Of a DNA stretch of 62,777 nucleotides, positions 45,990 to 53,997 are shown piece after piece. Each line of letters opens with the position of its first letter. Position 1 is the stretch's first letter. The DNA is from an uncultured Eubacteriales bacterium (GTDB lineage: Bacteria > Bacillota > Clostridia > Peptostreptococcales > Anaerovoracaceae). A program made the position numbers and the translations under genes. Location of the stretch: contig CADCHO010000021.1 of NCBI GenBank assembly GCA_902801255.1, forward strand, positions 1 through 62,777. The letters are read 5' to 3'. The notes under the pieces are model-generated. The model was not told the origin of the DNA. It worked only from the letters and a program-made list of their open reading frames with translations, and made no database searches.

Positions 45990-47471
45990 CTATTTAAAGA
46001 TAGAAGTATTGCCTTTAGCCTTTATATAGCAAAGAATGGTGTTTGCTATACCAGACACGGATGATCCTTTTGTGCGTACATGTATGATATCTGCCTTGCC
46101 GTTTTTTTCCTGCAGGTAAGAACAAGGCGTAAAGAAATTATCTGTAGTCTCCTCAAGTATTGATTCGGAAACAGAACCGTCGTTGACCTTTTCGTATGTG
46201 TTTTTGAAGGTACGCGACAATTTATTTTTGTTGTTTATAAATGTATTTACTTTTCCCGTTTCAGTATATGAGCACTCATAGAGCTCCGCCGCAGCTTTGT
46301 TGTCATTCAGTATTCGTTCAGTAAATGAGTCGTCCACTCCCTGAATGATAACTGGTATTGTAATACGATCTTCATCCGGCTGAATGTTAGTGATGCAGTT
46401 TATTCCGTATACATCTCCGACTTCCTTTCCCTCAGGAATAGCATCACCCTCTGAGTATCTGTAAGCTCCGCTGCGGATGGTATACAGGATGCCGGTAAGC
46501 TTGTCGGTTGTATCTGCTGAATAAACCATTTCCGGCATATCTTCTTCATTTTCGATCTGCTCATAAGTGAAAAGAAGATCTTCATGATCGGAACTGTAGG
46601 ATTTCTCCCATGCCTTTATCCGCTTGTCAATATACCCGGTAAACGAAGCCTGGTTATAAGAATTGAGAGTGATCGTTGCTTCAAGAGAGACAGGGTACAT
46701 GTTGCCATTATCTCCGATAGTTACATCCGCAAGTCTGCAGTCAACGGACTTGCTCTTGAGGCGTGTAAGAAGGCTGCTGAGGGCCGAAACGGGATCAGGC
46801 TGTTTGTTTATTCCCGGACCGATAATACCGGACCTGATTCCTGTGATGCTTACCTTTATGGCTGTATCGCACGGGTTCTCCTCAAGTTCAGCAGGAATAG
46901 TCACGGAAGTATACCTCTGCTGGAATGATCCTGTTGAGAGATAGGTGGAAGAGCCTCTGTCAAGATAAATGACTTTGGTCTTTGCGCTGATATATTTATC
47001 GCTTAGCCCTTTATATCCTTTAGCAAGACCTTTTTCGTCATTAAAGAAAACTACGGTGCGCCGGCCGGATTCAACATCTGACAGAGCAATAGCAGCAGCT
47101 GCTGCAAGCACACGAGCGTTGTCGACAGCGGTTTCATAATTCATACTGACGGCGATAAGGGTAGGAGTAACGTTTTTTTTGCGTTTCACGGCAGGCTTAT
47201 TGAAAATAATATTTCCGTGTTTATCCTCTTTATATTCAAGCGAACGCTCATCTGCCCACTTCTCAATGAAATCCATGAGATCCTGCTGACTGGTGAAGCC
47301 GCCTGCATCTGATTCGCCGATTTCTTCGATCGCGTCCCTGAAGCCGGAATACTCCTCTTTATCGAGAAGCTTTGTGTTGCCGGATCTGTAAATTGATATT
47401 CCAGCAACTATTATTGTCGGTATCAGAAACAGTACGATCCAGAATTTAATACTTTTGAATACTTTGTTCAT
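45990..47471 (-). CDS. Membrane-anchored protein related to M20 peptidase PepD, apparently without metal ligands
   Basis: A 493-residue protein. Residues 9-28 form a signal anchor (FWIVLFLIPTIIVAGISIY). The region after it follows the order of aminoacyl-histidine dipeptidases: DLMDFIEKWADERSLEYKEDKHGNIIF near 57-83, then a Rossmann-like part, then ITGIRSGIIGPGINKQPDPVSALSSLLTRL, the dimerization-domain entry seen as GGHSGxxI in PepD. The His-x-Asp and later His/Glu ligands of M20 enzymes are not found at their places. It may be a pseudoenzyme with an extracytoplasmic domain. The ATG at 47471 has GGAGAAGGA just upstream; upstream codons lie in a region without coding character. The gene precedes the PBP on the same strand. 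Confidence 0.65.
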   Translation of the reverse strand: MNKVFKSIKFWIVLFLIPTIIVAGISIYRSGNTKLLDKEEYSGFRDAIEEIGESDAGGFTSQQDLMDFIEKWADERSLEYKEDKHGNIIFNKPAVKRKKNVTPTLIAVSMNYETAVDNARVLAAAAAIALSDVESGRRTVVFFNDEKGLAKGYKGLSDKYISAKTKVIYLDRGSSTYLSTGSFQQRYTSVTIPAELEENPCDTAIKVSITGIRSGIIGPGINKQPDPVSALSSLLTRLKSKSVDCRLADVTIGDNGNMYPVSLEATITLNSYNQASFTGYIDKRIKAWEKSYSSDHEDLLFTYEQIENEEDMPEMVYSADTTDKLTGILYTIRSGAYRYSEGDAIPEGKEVGDVYGINCITNIQPDEDRITIPVIIQGVDDSFTERILNDNKAAAELYECSYTETGKVNTFINNKNKLSRTFKNTYEKVNDGSVSESILEETTDNFFTPCSYLQEKNGKADIIHVRTKGSSVSGIANTILCYIKAKGNTSIFK

Positions 47472-47505
47472 TTCCTTCTCCGGAATACATAAAAATTCAG
47501 TTAAT

Positions 47506-47534
47506 ATTATACTCTTATGCAAATCTGATTTGAA
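47506..47534 (-). promoter_or_regulatory. Promoter of the M20-like gene
   Basis: Minus-strand TTCAAA (47529-47534), 17 bases, TATAAT (47506-47511). Confidence 0.65.
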
Positions 47535-47583
47535 GAAAATATAATGCACATAAAAAACATTGAAAAATGAGTAAAAAAAGTGC

Positions 47584-47612
47584 TTGCATTGAAAAAATGG
47601 TTGTGTTACTAT
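47584..47612 (+). promoter_or_regulatory. Promoter of rpmB
   Basis: TTGCAT (47584-47589), 17 bases, TACTAT (47607-47612) with extended TGT. Confidence 0.75.
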
Positions 47613-47665
47613 AACTAGGCTTGCGAAAGCAGACAAAACAAAGAAACTACAAGGAGGTGCGGCAA

Positions 47666-47782
47666 ATGTCCAGAAAATGTGAAGTATGCGGCAAGGGTCA
47701 GACATCGGGAAATACTGTTTCTCACTCCAACATCCATACAAAAAGCTGCCTCAGATCGGGCAAGGTCAACCGTGCCGTCTGA
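47666..47782 (+). CDS. rpmB: 50S ribosomal protein L28, internally shortened
   Basis: A 38-residue reading frame. The first 26 residues MSRKCEVCGKGQTSGNTVSH plus SNIHTK match the start of zinc-type L28, and the last residues SCLRSGKVNRAV match its end. The middle part of about 24-26 residues (the RRWxPN...VNG...VCT stretch of other L28 proteins) is absent, yet the frame is intact. Normal L28 has 58-64 residues. Of the four Cys ligands, Cys5, Cys8 and the last one remain; the third is lost. AAGGAGG precedes the ATG and the gene has its own promoter and terminator, so expression signals are complete. A real deletion, an assembly error, or a second intact copy elsewhere are all possible. Confidence 0.8.
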   Translation: MSRKCEVCGKGQTSGNTVSHSNIHTKSCLRSGKVNRAV

Positions 47783-47807
47783 TAAGAGCATATTTTAAGA
47801 GGATGGT

Positions 47808-47842
47808 CTTGAGCACTTGGTGCTCGAGGCTTTTTTCTTTTT
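47808..47842 (+). terminator. Terminator of rpmB
   Basis: A 9-bp stem CTTGAGCAC/GTGCTCGAG with loop TTG, then a run of T residues. Confidence 0.85.
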
Positions 47843-47907
47843 CTAAAAAATGTAATAATAGATAATAATACTGTAGAAACCAAGGTCTTAAGAGCAAAGA
47901 ATAAATT

Positions 47908-48318
47908 ATGTCGGTAATTGTAAGAAACAGCTACGGAGCCATAGCGGTCAATAAAGGCGTAATTGAACGGATGATAATAGAAGACATGCTTGGCATGGGG
48001 TCCTTTCTTATGCTTTCAAACAAGAAAGGTAAACCTATAAAGGAAAAACCTACGCCTATCATCGATCCGGACTATTTTGATGCTGTAGAAGTTTCCGAAA
48101 AAAAAGATCAGGTAAGCGTTAAGATCTATATCGTCGTAAAAAAAGAAAAAAATATCTCGGAAACTGCCGACAGAATATTCGAATCGGTTGAAAATGACTT
48201 TGAAATGCTCAGACTCAAAAAACCGGCATCCATAAGCGTCAAGGTGAGAGGCATAGAAAGTGTCATGAATGGCGTGATCGTTAAACGCAATATAGATATT
48301 GTCAGAAACAATAAATGA
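47908..48318 (+). CDS. Asp23/Gls24 family protein
   Basis: A 136-residue member of the Asp23/Gls24 (DUF322, YloU) family. The domain has ISxxxIxxIxxxxxGxG features reduced to NKGVIERMIIEDMLGMGSFLML near 16-37, and the conserved strand DQVSVKIYIVVKKEKNISETADRIFESVENDFE near 67-99. Asp23 in Staphylococcus is a membrane-associated envelope-stress protein. Where rpmB-yloU-fakA-recG is the usual order, fakA (yloV) is absent here and recG starts 1 base after the stop. AGAGCAAAG precedes the ATG but is weak. Confidence 0.82.
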   Translation: MSVIVRNSYGAIAVNKGVIERMIIEDMLGMGSFLMLSNKKGKPIKEKPTPIIDPDYFDAVEVSEKKDQVSVKIYIVVKKEKNISETADRIFESVENDFEMLRLKKPASISVKVRGIESVMNGVIVKRNIDIVRNNK

Positions 48319-48319
48319 A

Positions 48320-50368
48320 ATGGTAAAATACTCACTTAGTGATGATATATCGTCCATAAAAGGAATCGGTTCGAAACGCAAAGAACAGCTAACAGCAGCA
48401 GGTATTGAAACTATCGGAGACCTGCTGTCTTATTATCCTTTTAAATACAAAGACAGACGTCATCTGGTTCGTGCCATGGATGCAGGCACAGAGAAAGACA
48501 GCCTTACGTGCGGCAGACTTATTAAGGTGCAGTTAAGACCTCTTTCAGGCGGACGTTCCATTACAGAATGCACGCTTAAAGATGACAGCTGTATTTTTTA
48601 TGCCGTATTCTTCAATATGCCTTATCTGAGAAAGAACCTTATAACAGGCGAAGATTATGTTCTGTTTGGCCGCATGCGGCTGAGAAACGGCGCAAGAGTC
48701 TGGACAAACCCGGAGTTCAGCAAAGCCGGCGGTGACAGAGACATAAGAGGCATATTTCCTGTATACAGACATACGGCAGGTATTACTGATATAAACTTCA
48801 GAAAATGGATCAGTGAAGCACTCAGGAACACGGATCTTGAAACTGACTGGATAGGAAGTGATATTGTAGAGAAGAGAAAACTCTGCGGACCGGGATTTGC
48901 TCTATCCAACATACATTTTCCTGAGAGCGAAAAGCATTATAAAGCAGCAAGATACAGACTTATATATGAAAAGCTGCTGATGTATCAGCTTGCTGTAAGA
49001 ATGAATTCGGCACGTGCAAATGACGGTGAAACAGACTCATCCGTTCCACAGCAGGATATGGACGGATTCTATGAGAGACTGCCGTTTGAACTTACGGAAG
49101 GACAGCTGAAATGCATAGAAGAGATCATGGATGATCTTGGAAACCGCAAGCCTATGAACAGACTTGTTCAGGGTGATGTCGGATGCGGCAAGACCGTTGT
49201 TGCAGAAGCGGCGATCTACCGCTGCGCTAAATCCGGACTGCAGTCAGCAATGATGGCACCTACAGGTATACTTGCAAAACAGCATTATGAGAATATAAGC
49301 AGAGATCTCTCGGTATACGGAATAAAATGCGATCTGCTTGTCAGCGGCATGAAAGCAGCTGAAAGGCGAAAGGTCATAGACGATGTTGCCAGCGGGAAAA
49401 CAGATGTGCTTATCGGTACACATGCATTGATACAGAACGATGTTTCATTCAATGATCTGGCACTTGTAATTACAGACGAACAGCACAGATTCGGAGTAGC
49501 ACAGAGAAAAAGCCTGATAAAGAAGGGCAGAGGGGTAAACGTTTGCGTTATGAGTGCGACTCCTATCCCGCGCACTCTTGCAGCTACTGTTTTCGGCGAC
49601 ATGGATTTCAGTATAATCCGATCGATGCCTAAAGACCGTAAAAAAATAATCACCAGAGCGCTTGACCAGAGTACAAGAGAACGCGCATACAGCGGCATGA
49701 AGCGCGAACTGGAAAAAGGAAACAGGGCATATGTGATCGCTCCGAGCATAGACAATGAAGATGAAGACATGCTGTCTGTGCAGAAACTCTTTGAGGAAAT
49801 AAAGGACAAGTTCCACGGTTACAAAGCAGCGCTGCTGCACGGACGTCTTACAGGTGAAGAAAAGTCCTCTATAATGAATGACTTCAAAGATGGAAGAATA
49901 CAGATCCTCGTATCAACTATCGTCATCGAAGTCGGAATAGATGTTCCTGAAGCAACGGTGATCATAATTGAAAACAGTGAACGTTTCGGTCTTGCGCAAA
50001 TGCACCAGCTCAGGGGCAGAGTCGGAAGAAGCAGCAGGCAGTCATATTGTTATATAATAAACTACAGCAGATCTGAGACCGCAACAGCCAGAGCCAGGGC
50101 AATGGCTGAGATAAGTGATGGGTTTGAGATAAGCGAAGCAGACTATGAGATGAGAGGCCCGGGAGATGTGATGGGCACCATGCAGTCAGGTACTGCTGCT
50201 TCAGATGTATTGATGCTGTCCAGATATACGGATATACTTGAAGCCGCGATAGAAGATGCTGATGCTATAATTAAAGGAATCAATGAAGGCATATGCCTTA
50301 CAGATACAGAGTACGCTTATGAAATGATGATGCGCAGCGGCGCATCCGATAATTCGAACATTATCTGA
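48320..50368 (+). CDS. recG: ATP-dependent DNA helicase RecG
   Basis: A 682-residue superfamily 2 helicase that remodels stalled forks and Holliday junctions. The N-terminal wedge domain begins IKGIGSKRKEQL and DLLSYYPFKYKDR. Walker A is GDVGCGKT near 289-296, motif II is DEQHRFG near 383-389, and SATPIPRTLA, VIEVGIDVPEATVI and QLRGRVGR follow. The ATG at 48320 lies immediately after the Asp23 stop; a TTG 21 bases earlier would overlap that gene. rsmD follows after 4 bases, as in many Firmicutes. Confidence 0.96.
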   Translation: MVKYSLSDDISSIKGIGSKRKEQLTAAGIETIGDLLSYYPFKYKDRRHLVRAMDAGTEKDSLTCGRLIKVQLRPLSGGRSITECTLKDDSCIFYAVFFNMPYLRKNLITGEDYVLFGRMRLRNGARVWTNPEFSKAGGDRDIRGIFPVYRHTAGITDINFRKWISEALRNTDLETDWIGSDIVEKRKLCGPGFALSNIHFPESEKHYKAARYRLIYEKLLMYQLAVRMNSARANDGETDSSVPQQDMDGFYERLPFELTEGQLKCIEEIMDDLGNRKPMNRLVQGDVGCGKTVVAEAAIYRCAKSGLQSAMMAPTGILAKQHYENISRDLSVYGIKCDLLVSGMKAAERRKVIDDVASGKTDVLIGTHALIQNDVSFNDLALVITDEQHRFGVAQRKSLIKKGRGVNVCVMSATPIPRTLAATVFGDMDFSIIRSMPKDRKKIITRALDQSTRERAYSGMKRELEKGNRAYVIAPSIDNEDEDMLSVQKLFEEIKDKFHGYKAALLHGRLTGEEKSSIMNDFKDGRIQILVSTIVIEVGIDVPEATVIIIENSERFGLAQMHQLRGRVGRSSRQSYCYIINYSRSETATARARAMAEISDGFEISEADYEMRGPGDVMGTMQSGTAASDVLMLSRYTDILEAAIEDADAIIKGINEGICLTDTEYAYEMMMRSGASDNSNII

Positions 50369-50372
50369 AAAC

Positions 50373-50945
50373 ATGAAAATCACATCAGGAAAGTACAAAT
50401 ACAGAAATATCGAGGTGCCAAAGGGCATAAGACCAACTACAGAAAAGGTAAGGGAAGCTGTTTTCAGCATGATAATGCAATGGCTTCCTGATGCTGAAGT
50501 GCTGGATCTTTTTGCCGGGAGCGGTGCTATGGGTCTCGAAGCTCTGTCCAGAGGTGCAGCAAGATGCACTTTTGTTGAAATGAACAGACAGAATCAGCGG
50601 GTACTCATATCCAATATAGCAAACTGCGGAGCCGGCACGGAGGCTGTTGTTTTAGGAAGGGATTTTGAGTCTGCGCTTACAGAGATCTCCGGAAGAAAAG
50701 AAAAAGCCGTGTTTGATATAGTCATTCTTGATCCCCCGTATGAAAAAACGGATTATTATGTAACGGCAATGATGAAATTGCAGGAATACGGGCTTATAGA
50801 TGAGAGAAGTGTAGTGATTTGCGAGCATTTATACGATAATAAATTATCTGACACATATGGAAAGCTTGAAAAATTCAAAGAAAAGAAGTACGGATCGATT
50901 GGTGTAGACCTGTTTTCTGTTGATAATAGTGAACCATTTTGTTAA
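50373..50945 (+). CDS. rsmD: 16S rRNA (guanine-966-N2)-methyltransferase RsmD
   Basis: A 190-residue Rossmann methyltransferase of the RsmD family. ITSGKYKYRNIEVPKG at 3-18 and TTEKVREAVFSM mark the N-terminus, the SAM loop is LDLFAGSGAMGLEALSRGA near 45-63, and the catalytic motif is DPPY near 119-122. It methylates G966 of 16S rRNA. coaD follows, a very common pair. Confidence 0.94.
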   Translation: MKITSGKYKYRNIEVPKGIRPTTEKVREAVFSMIMQWLPDAEVLDLFAGSGAMGLEALSRGAARCTFVEMNRQNQRVLISNIANCGAGTEAVVLGRDFESALTEISGRKEKAVFDIVILDPPYEKTDYYVTAMMKLQEYGLIDERSVVICEHLYDNKLSDTYGKLEKFKEKKYGSIGVDLFSVDNSEPFC

Positions 50946-50973
50946 TATGTTTAGTTAAGTGAGGGACTTGCTG

Positions 50974-51456
50974 ATGGAAAGAACAGCTCTTTATGCGGGT
51001 TCATTTGACCCGGTCACGAACGGACATCTCAATATAATAGAGAGAGCCGCCAAGATGTATGATTCGCTTACTGTGGCCATTGCAAACAATCCACAGAAGA
51101 CCGGCCTTTTTTCTGTTGATGAAAGGGTCGAGATAGCCAGGGAAGTCACAAAGCACATTCCTAATGTAAAAGTTGACATCTTTGGCGGACTGATAGCTGA
51201 TTATGTAAATGAAAACGGGTTCACTGCATATGTCAGAGGTCTCAGGGCTGTGAACGATTTTGAAAATGAGCTGCAGATGGCCCAGATGAATTCACATCTG
51301 TTTACAGAAGGAACAGAGACTGTCTTCCTGATGACTGATCCGGAGTATTCATTCGTCAGCTCAAGTCTTATAAAGGAAGTAGCTTTTTTCGGGGGCAGCG
51401 TTGACGGACTTGTTCCCGGGTATGTTGCAAAAAGAATAAAAGAAAAACTGGGTTAA
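50974..51456 (+). CDS. coaD: Phosphopantetheine adenylyltransferase CoaD
   Basis: A 160-residue nucleotidyltransferase for the fourth step of coenzyme A synthesis (4'-phosphopantetheine plus ATP to dephospho-CoA). The N-terminal YAGSFDPVTNGHLNIIERA contains the TxGH-type signature; the C-terminal SSSLIKEVAFFGG carries the ISSTxVR equivalent. GAGGG lies 8 bases before ATG 50974; a GTG at 50959 would add 5 residues outside the usual start. The hexamer acts in the cytoplasm. Confidence 0.95.
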   Translation: MERTALYAGSFDPVTNGHLNIIERAAKMYDSLTVAIANNPQKTGLFSVDERVEIAREVTKHIPNVKVDIFGGLIADYVNENGFTAYVRGLRAVNDFENELQMAQMNSHLFTEGTETVFLMTDPEYSFVSSSLIKEVAFFGGSVDGLVPGYVAKRIKEKLG

Positions 51457-51505
51457 TAATTTGGAACGGCAAAGCCGGTTCCGTTCAAAAAATGGAGGAA
51501 TAAAT

Positions 51506-52084
51506 ATGAACGACGACAGCATCAAATTAATGTCTCTTCTTGAAGAGCTTGAAGATTTGATCACTTCTTCAAGCAAAATGCCTTTCTCCGAAAAAGGCAT
51601 CATCGATCTTGATGTAGCAACAAAGATCCTCGAGGATATACGTGCTAACCTTCCGCGCGACATTCAGCAGGCAAGATGGCTCGATCAGGAGAGAGACCGC
51701 ATTATAAGCGACGCCAAGAAGGAATACAACAGAATGATCAACGAGGCCAAGGATCAGGTCGAATACCTTGTAAATAACAACAATATTTATAAGGATGCTC
51801 AGAGAAGAGCGGATGCTATCCTCAAGGAAGCCGAAAATCATGCAAATTACATGAAGTACAGATCATATGAATACATTGATCAGCTTCTCTACGATATGCA
51901 GACTGACATCGCCAGCGTAAGCGGTTCGTACATCCAGCCTATGACCGAATATTTTAATCAGATGTTCTCGAACATCAATGCAAAGGTCAACCAGAACCGT
52001 CAGGAGATGAAAACTCTTGCTGAAAGAGTACGCCTTGGTGATCAGCCGGCAGCTGAAGCTCCTGAAACTGCTGAAGAAGAATAG
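51506..52084 (+). CDS. Coiled-coil protein between coaD and tmcAL
   Basis: A 192-residue protein, almost all alpha-helix. The first 50 residues are acidic; the middle (QERDRIISDAKKEYNRMINEAKDQVEYL and later) resembles the Ala/Glu/Lys-rich helix of ATPase subunit H or B-like proteins; the last 20 residues are rich in Ala, Glu and Pro. Proteins of this kind are often annotated as V-type ATPase subunit H-like or simply ATPase, from similarity in coiled-coil composition, so I do not assign a function. GGAGG lies 8 bases before ATG 51506. It may act in cell division or envelope scaffolding, as DivIVA-like helices do, but that is guesswork. Confidence 0.7.
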   Translation: MNDDSIKLMSLLEELEDLITSSSKMPFSEKGIIDLDVATKILEDIRANLPRDIQQARWLDQERDRIISDAKKEYNRMINEAKDQVEYLVNNNNIYKDAQRRADAILKEAENHANYMKYRSYEYIDQLLYDMQTDIASVSGSYIQPMTEYFNQMFSNINAKVNQNRQEMKTLAERVRLGDQPAAEAPETAEEE

Positions 52085-52154
52085 TATTTGATTCGAATGT
52101 GACTGCAACGGGGTCTGCTGTATTGGCGGACCCCTGTTTACTGAAAGGATAAAG

Positions 52155-53390
52155 ATGCTTAAGGCAGCCGGAATCACAGCAGAATATAATCCTCTTCATA
52201 ACGGCCATTTATATCATATAGAAGAGACCCGCCGCATCACCGGCTGTGACGCTGTTGTAGTGGCAATGAGCGGCGACTACGTGCAGCGTGGAGAACCTGC
52301 AATAATGGATAAGTGGGTGAGGACGGAGCATGCGTTAAAAAGCGGTGCTGATCTTGTTATTGAAATACCTGTTCTGTATTGCCTTGGCAATGCAGGTCAA
52401 TATGCAGGAGCAGCCGTCAGGATACTGGAGGCTACAGGGAAGGTATCACATATATCCTTTGGAAGCGAATCTGGCGATGCTGAGGCGCTGGTAAGGATCG
52501 CTCATACATTCAGAGACAATGAAGCGGAAATAGAGGCTGCTGTGAAATCCATCAGAAACAAGGGGTTCTCATATCCGGCGGCAAGAGCACTGGCTTACTC
52601 TGAAGTCAGTGCCGCCATAAAGGGCACTGATCCTGCTGCCGACCCGGAAATAAGAGGCGATATCCGCATTCTTGAAAAAGCGAACGACATACTTGGTATA
52701 GAATATATAAAGGCGATGCAAAGTGCTGAGCCTGTAGTGATACACAGAGAAGGAGCCGGATACGGTGATCCATACAATGAACGTATCGTTTATCAGAGCT
52801 CTTCGGCCATAAGGGCACAGACTTTCAGCGGAAAGGATTTATCAAGGTATGTTCCCGAATGTACGGCGAGATCTCTGAAAGAATGCCATCTTACCGGGCC
52901 TGACAGGGACAAGTGGTTCGATGTCCTCAGATATGCGGTTCTTTCGGCAGATGAAGAGTTTATAGAGGACTGCCCGTCAGGAGGTGAAGGGTTGGCTTCA
53001 CTTATGAAAGCAAGCGCAGGCTCTGCAAAATCATGGTCATCATTTATAAGAAGGATAAAGTCAAAAAGGTATACGTATACAAGACTTTCAAGGCTATGCA
53101 TGCAGCTCGTGCTTGCAATAAACAGAAAAAGATACAATATTGACAGTCCTGAATATATCAGGGTGCTCGGGTTCAGTGAGAAAGGCAGGGAACTTCTTGC
53201 TGAGATGAGAGATGAAGAAACAGCGACTTTGCCGGTAATCATAAATGTCAATAAGAATGCTCAGGATCTCAGCTGGAAAGCCAGGAGACTCCTGGATCTC
53301 GATATACATTCTGCAAACATCTACAATCTGTTAACAAAAGGGGAGACCGATACCTGCAGCGATCACAGGCATGTTCCTGTCATGATATAA
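52155..53390 (+). CDS. tmcAL: tRNA(Met) cytidine acetate ligase TmcAL (YlbM)
   Basis: A 411-residue nucleotidyltransferase-like enzyme. The start GITAEYNPLHNGHLYHI near 6-22 has the HxGH motif; MSGDYVQRGEPA near 39-50 and FGSESGD are family features. TmcAL makes N4-acetylcytidine at the wobble position of elongator tRNA-Met, using acetate and ATP; elongator tRNA-Met (CAT) is encoded at 10537. GAAAGGATAA precedes the ATG. The pair coaD-ylbM is typical for Clostridia. Confidence 0.93.
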   Translation: MLKAAGITAEYNPLHNGHLYHIEETRRITGCDAVVVAMSGDYVQRGEPAIMDKWVRTEHALKSGADLVIEIPVLYCLGNAGQYAGAAVRILEATGKVSHISFGSESGDAEALVRIAHTFRDNEAEIEAAVKSIRNKGFSYPAARALAYSEVSAAIKGTDPAADPEIRGDIRILEKANDILGIEYIKAMQSAEPVVIHREGAGYGDPYNERIVYQSSSAIRAQTFSGKDLSRYVPECTARSLKECHLTGPDRDKWFDVLRYAVLSADEEFIEDCPSGGEGLASLMKASAGSAKSWSSFIRRIKSKRYTYTRLSRLCMQLVLAINRKRYNIDSPEYIRVLGFSEKGRELLAEMRDEETATLPVIINVNKNAQDLSWKARRLLDLDIHSANIYNLLTKGETDTCSDHRHVPVMI

Positions 53391-53395
53391 GAAAT

Positions 53396-53423
53396 AAAAA
53401 AACCGCCGATACATATCAGCGGT
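53396..53423 (-). terminator. Terminator of tRNA-Pro
   Basis: On the minus strand, stem ACCGC/GCGGT with GATA/TATC around one mismatch, followed by TTTTTTT. It lies 5 bases after the tRNA. Confidence 0.8.
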
Positions 53424-53427
53424 CTGA

Positions 53428-53504
53428 TGGTCGGGGTGACGAGATTTGAACACGCGACCTCTTCGTCCCGAACGAAGCGCTCTACCAAGCTGAGCCACAC
53501 CCCG
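53428..53504 (-). tRNA. tRNA-Pro (CGG)
   Basis: Minus-strand cloverleaf with acceptor CGGGGTG/CACCCCG, anticodon loop TTCGGGA, encoded CCA. It is a third proline tRNA beside two TGG copies in the array. Confidence 0.95.
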
Positions 53505-53604
53505 TTATTTACAACATAAAGTAAGATAACACAAAAGAAATATAAAATCTATACTTTTATAAAAATATTTTTTAGAAAGCAGTACAAATATCCGAATAAA
53601 ACCG

Positions 53605-53633
53605 TTGACAAGCCCGAAAACGGTGAATATAAT
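53605..53633 (+). promoter_or_regulatory. Promoter of rpmF
   Basis: Perfect consensus: TTGACA (53605-53610), 17 bases, TATAAT (53628-53633). Confidence 0.9.
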
Positions 53634-53696
53634 GTATCGGTGCGACAAGATAAGTACAGATAAAAAAGAATTTGAACATATAAGGAGGTGTCGACA

Positions 53697-53849
53697 GTGG
53701 CAGTACCTAAGAGGAAAACATCACAGGCTAAGACAAGCGGCAGAAAGGCTGCTAACATGAAGAAGAGCATGACCGGACTTTCGATCTGTCCTCAGTGCCA
53801 TGAGCCAAAGCTTCCACACAGAGTATGTCCTACGCAAGGACGTCGTTAA
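53697..53849 (+). CDS. rpmF: 50S ribosomal protein L32, shortened C-terminus
   Basis: A 50-residue L32 starting at GTG, with AAGGAGG 8 bases upstream. The N-terminus MAVPKRKTSQAKTSGRK and CPQCHEPKLPHRVCPT match the family. The usual continuation after CPT is CGYYKGR plus a short tail; here it is QGRR and stop. The fourth Cys of the zinc site and the two Tyr are therefore missing, and the end is cut. Typical L32 has 56-60 residues. The yceD (DUF177) gene that usually precedes rpmF is absent; a minus-strand tRNA gene stands there. The promoter and terminator are intact. Confidence 0.85.
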   Translation: MAVPKRKTSQAKTSGRKAANMKKSMTGLSICPQCHEPKLPHRVCPTQGRR

Positions 53850-53889
53850 CGCAGAGTAGTGGGAAGAAATCGTTAAAAAGATCAGACAG

Positions 53890-53916
53890 AGCCCCTGTGA
53901 AGGGGCTTTTGTTTTG
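53890..53916 (+). terminator. Terminator of rpmF
   Basis: A 7-bp stem AGCCCCT/AGGGGCT with loop GTGA, then TTTGTTTTG. Confidence 0.85.
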
Positions 53917-53927
53917 TTAAGAATAAT

Positions 53928-53956
53928 GTTACAAAAACAACATATTGTAGTATAAT
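53928..53956 (+). promoter_or_regulatory. Promoter of ftsK
   Basis: GTTACA (53928-53933, 4 of 6), 17 bases, perfect TATAAT (53951-53956). Confidence 0.6.
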
Positions 53957-53997
53957 AAATTGGTTATCTACATTATGTATGATGTGAGGATCAGATA

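Noticed and set aside
47472-47741. 90-codon N-terminal extension of the M20-like protein
   Set aside because: The region contains the promoters of both neighbouring genes and overlaps rpmB; the downstream ATG has a good ribosome site and begins a signal anchor.
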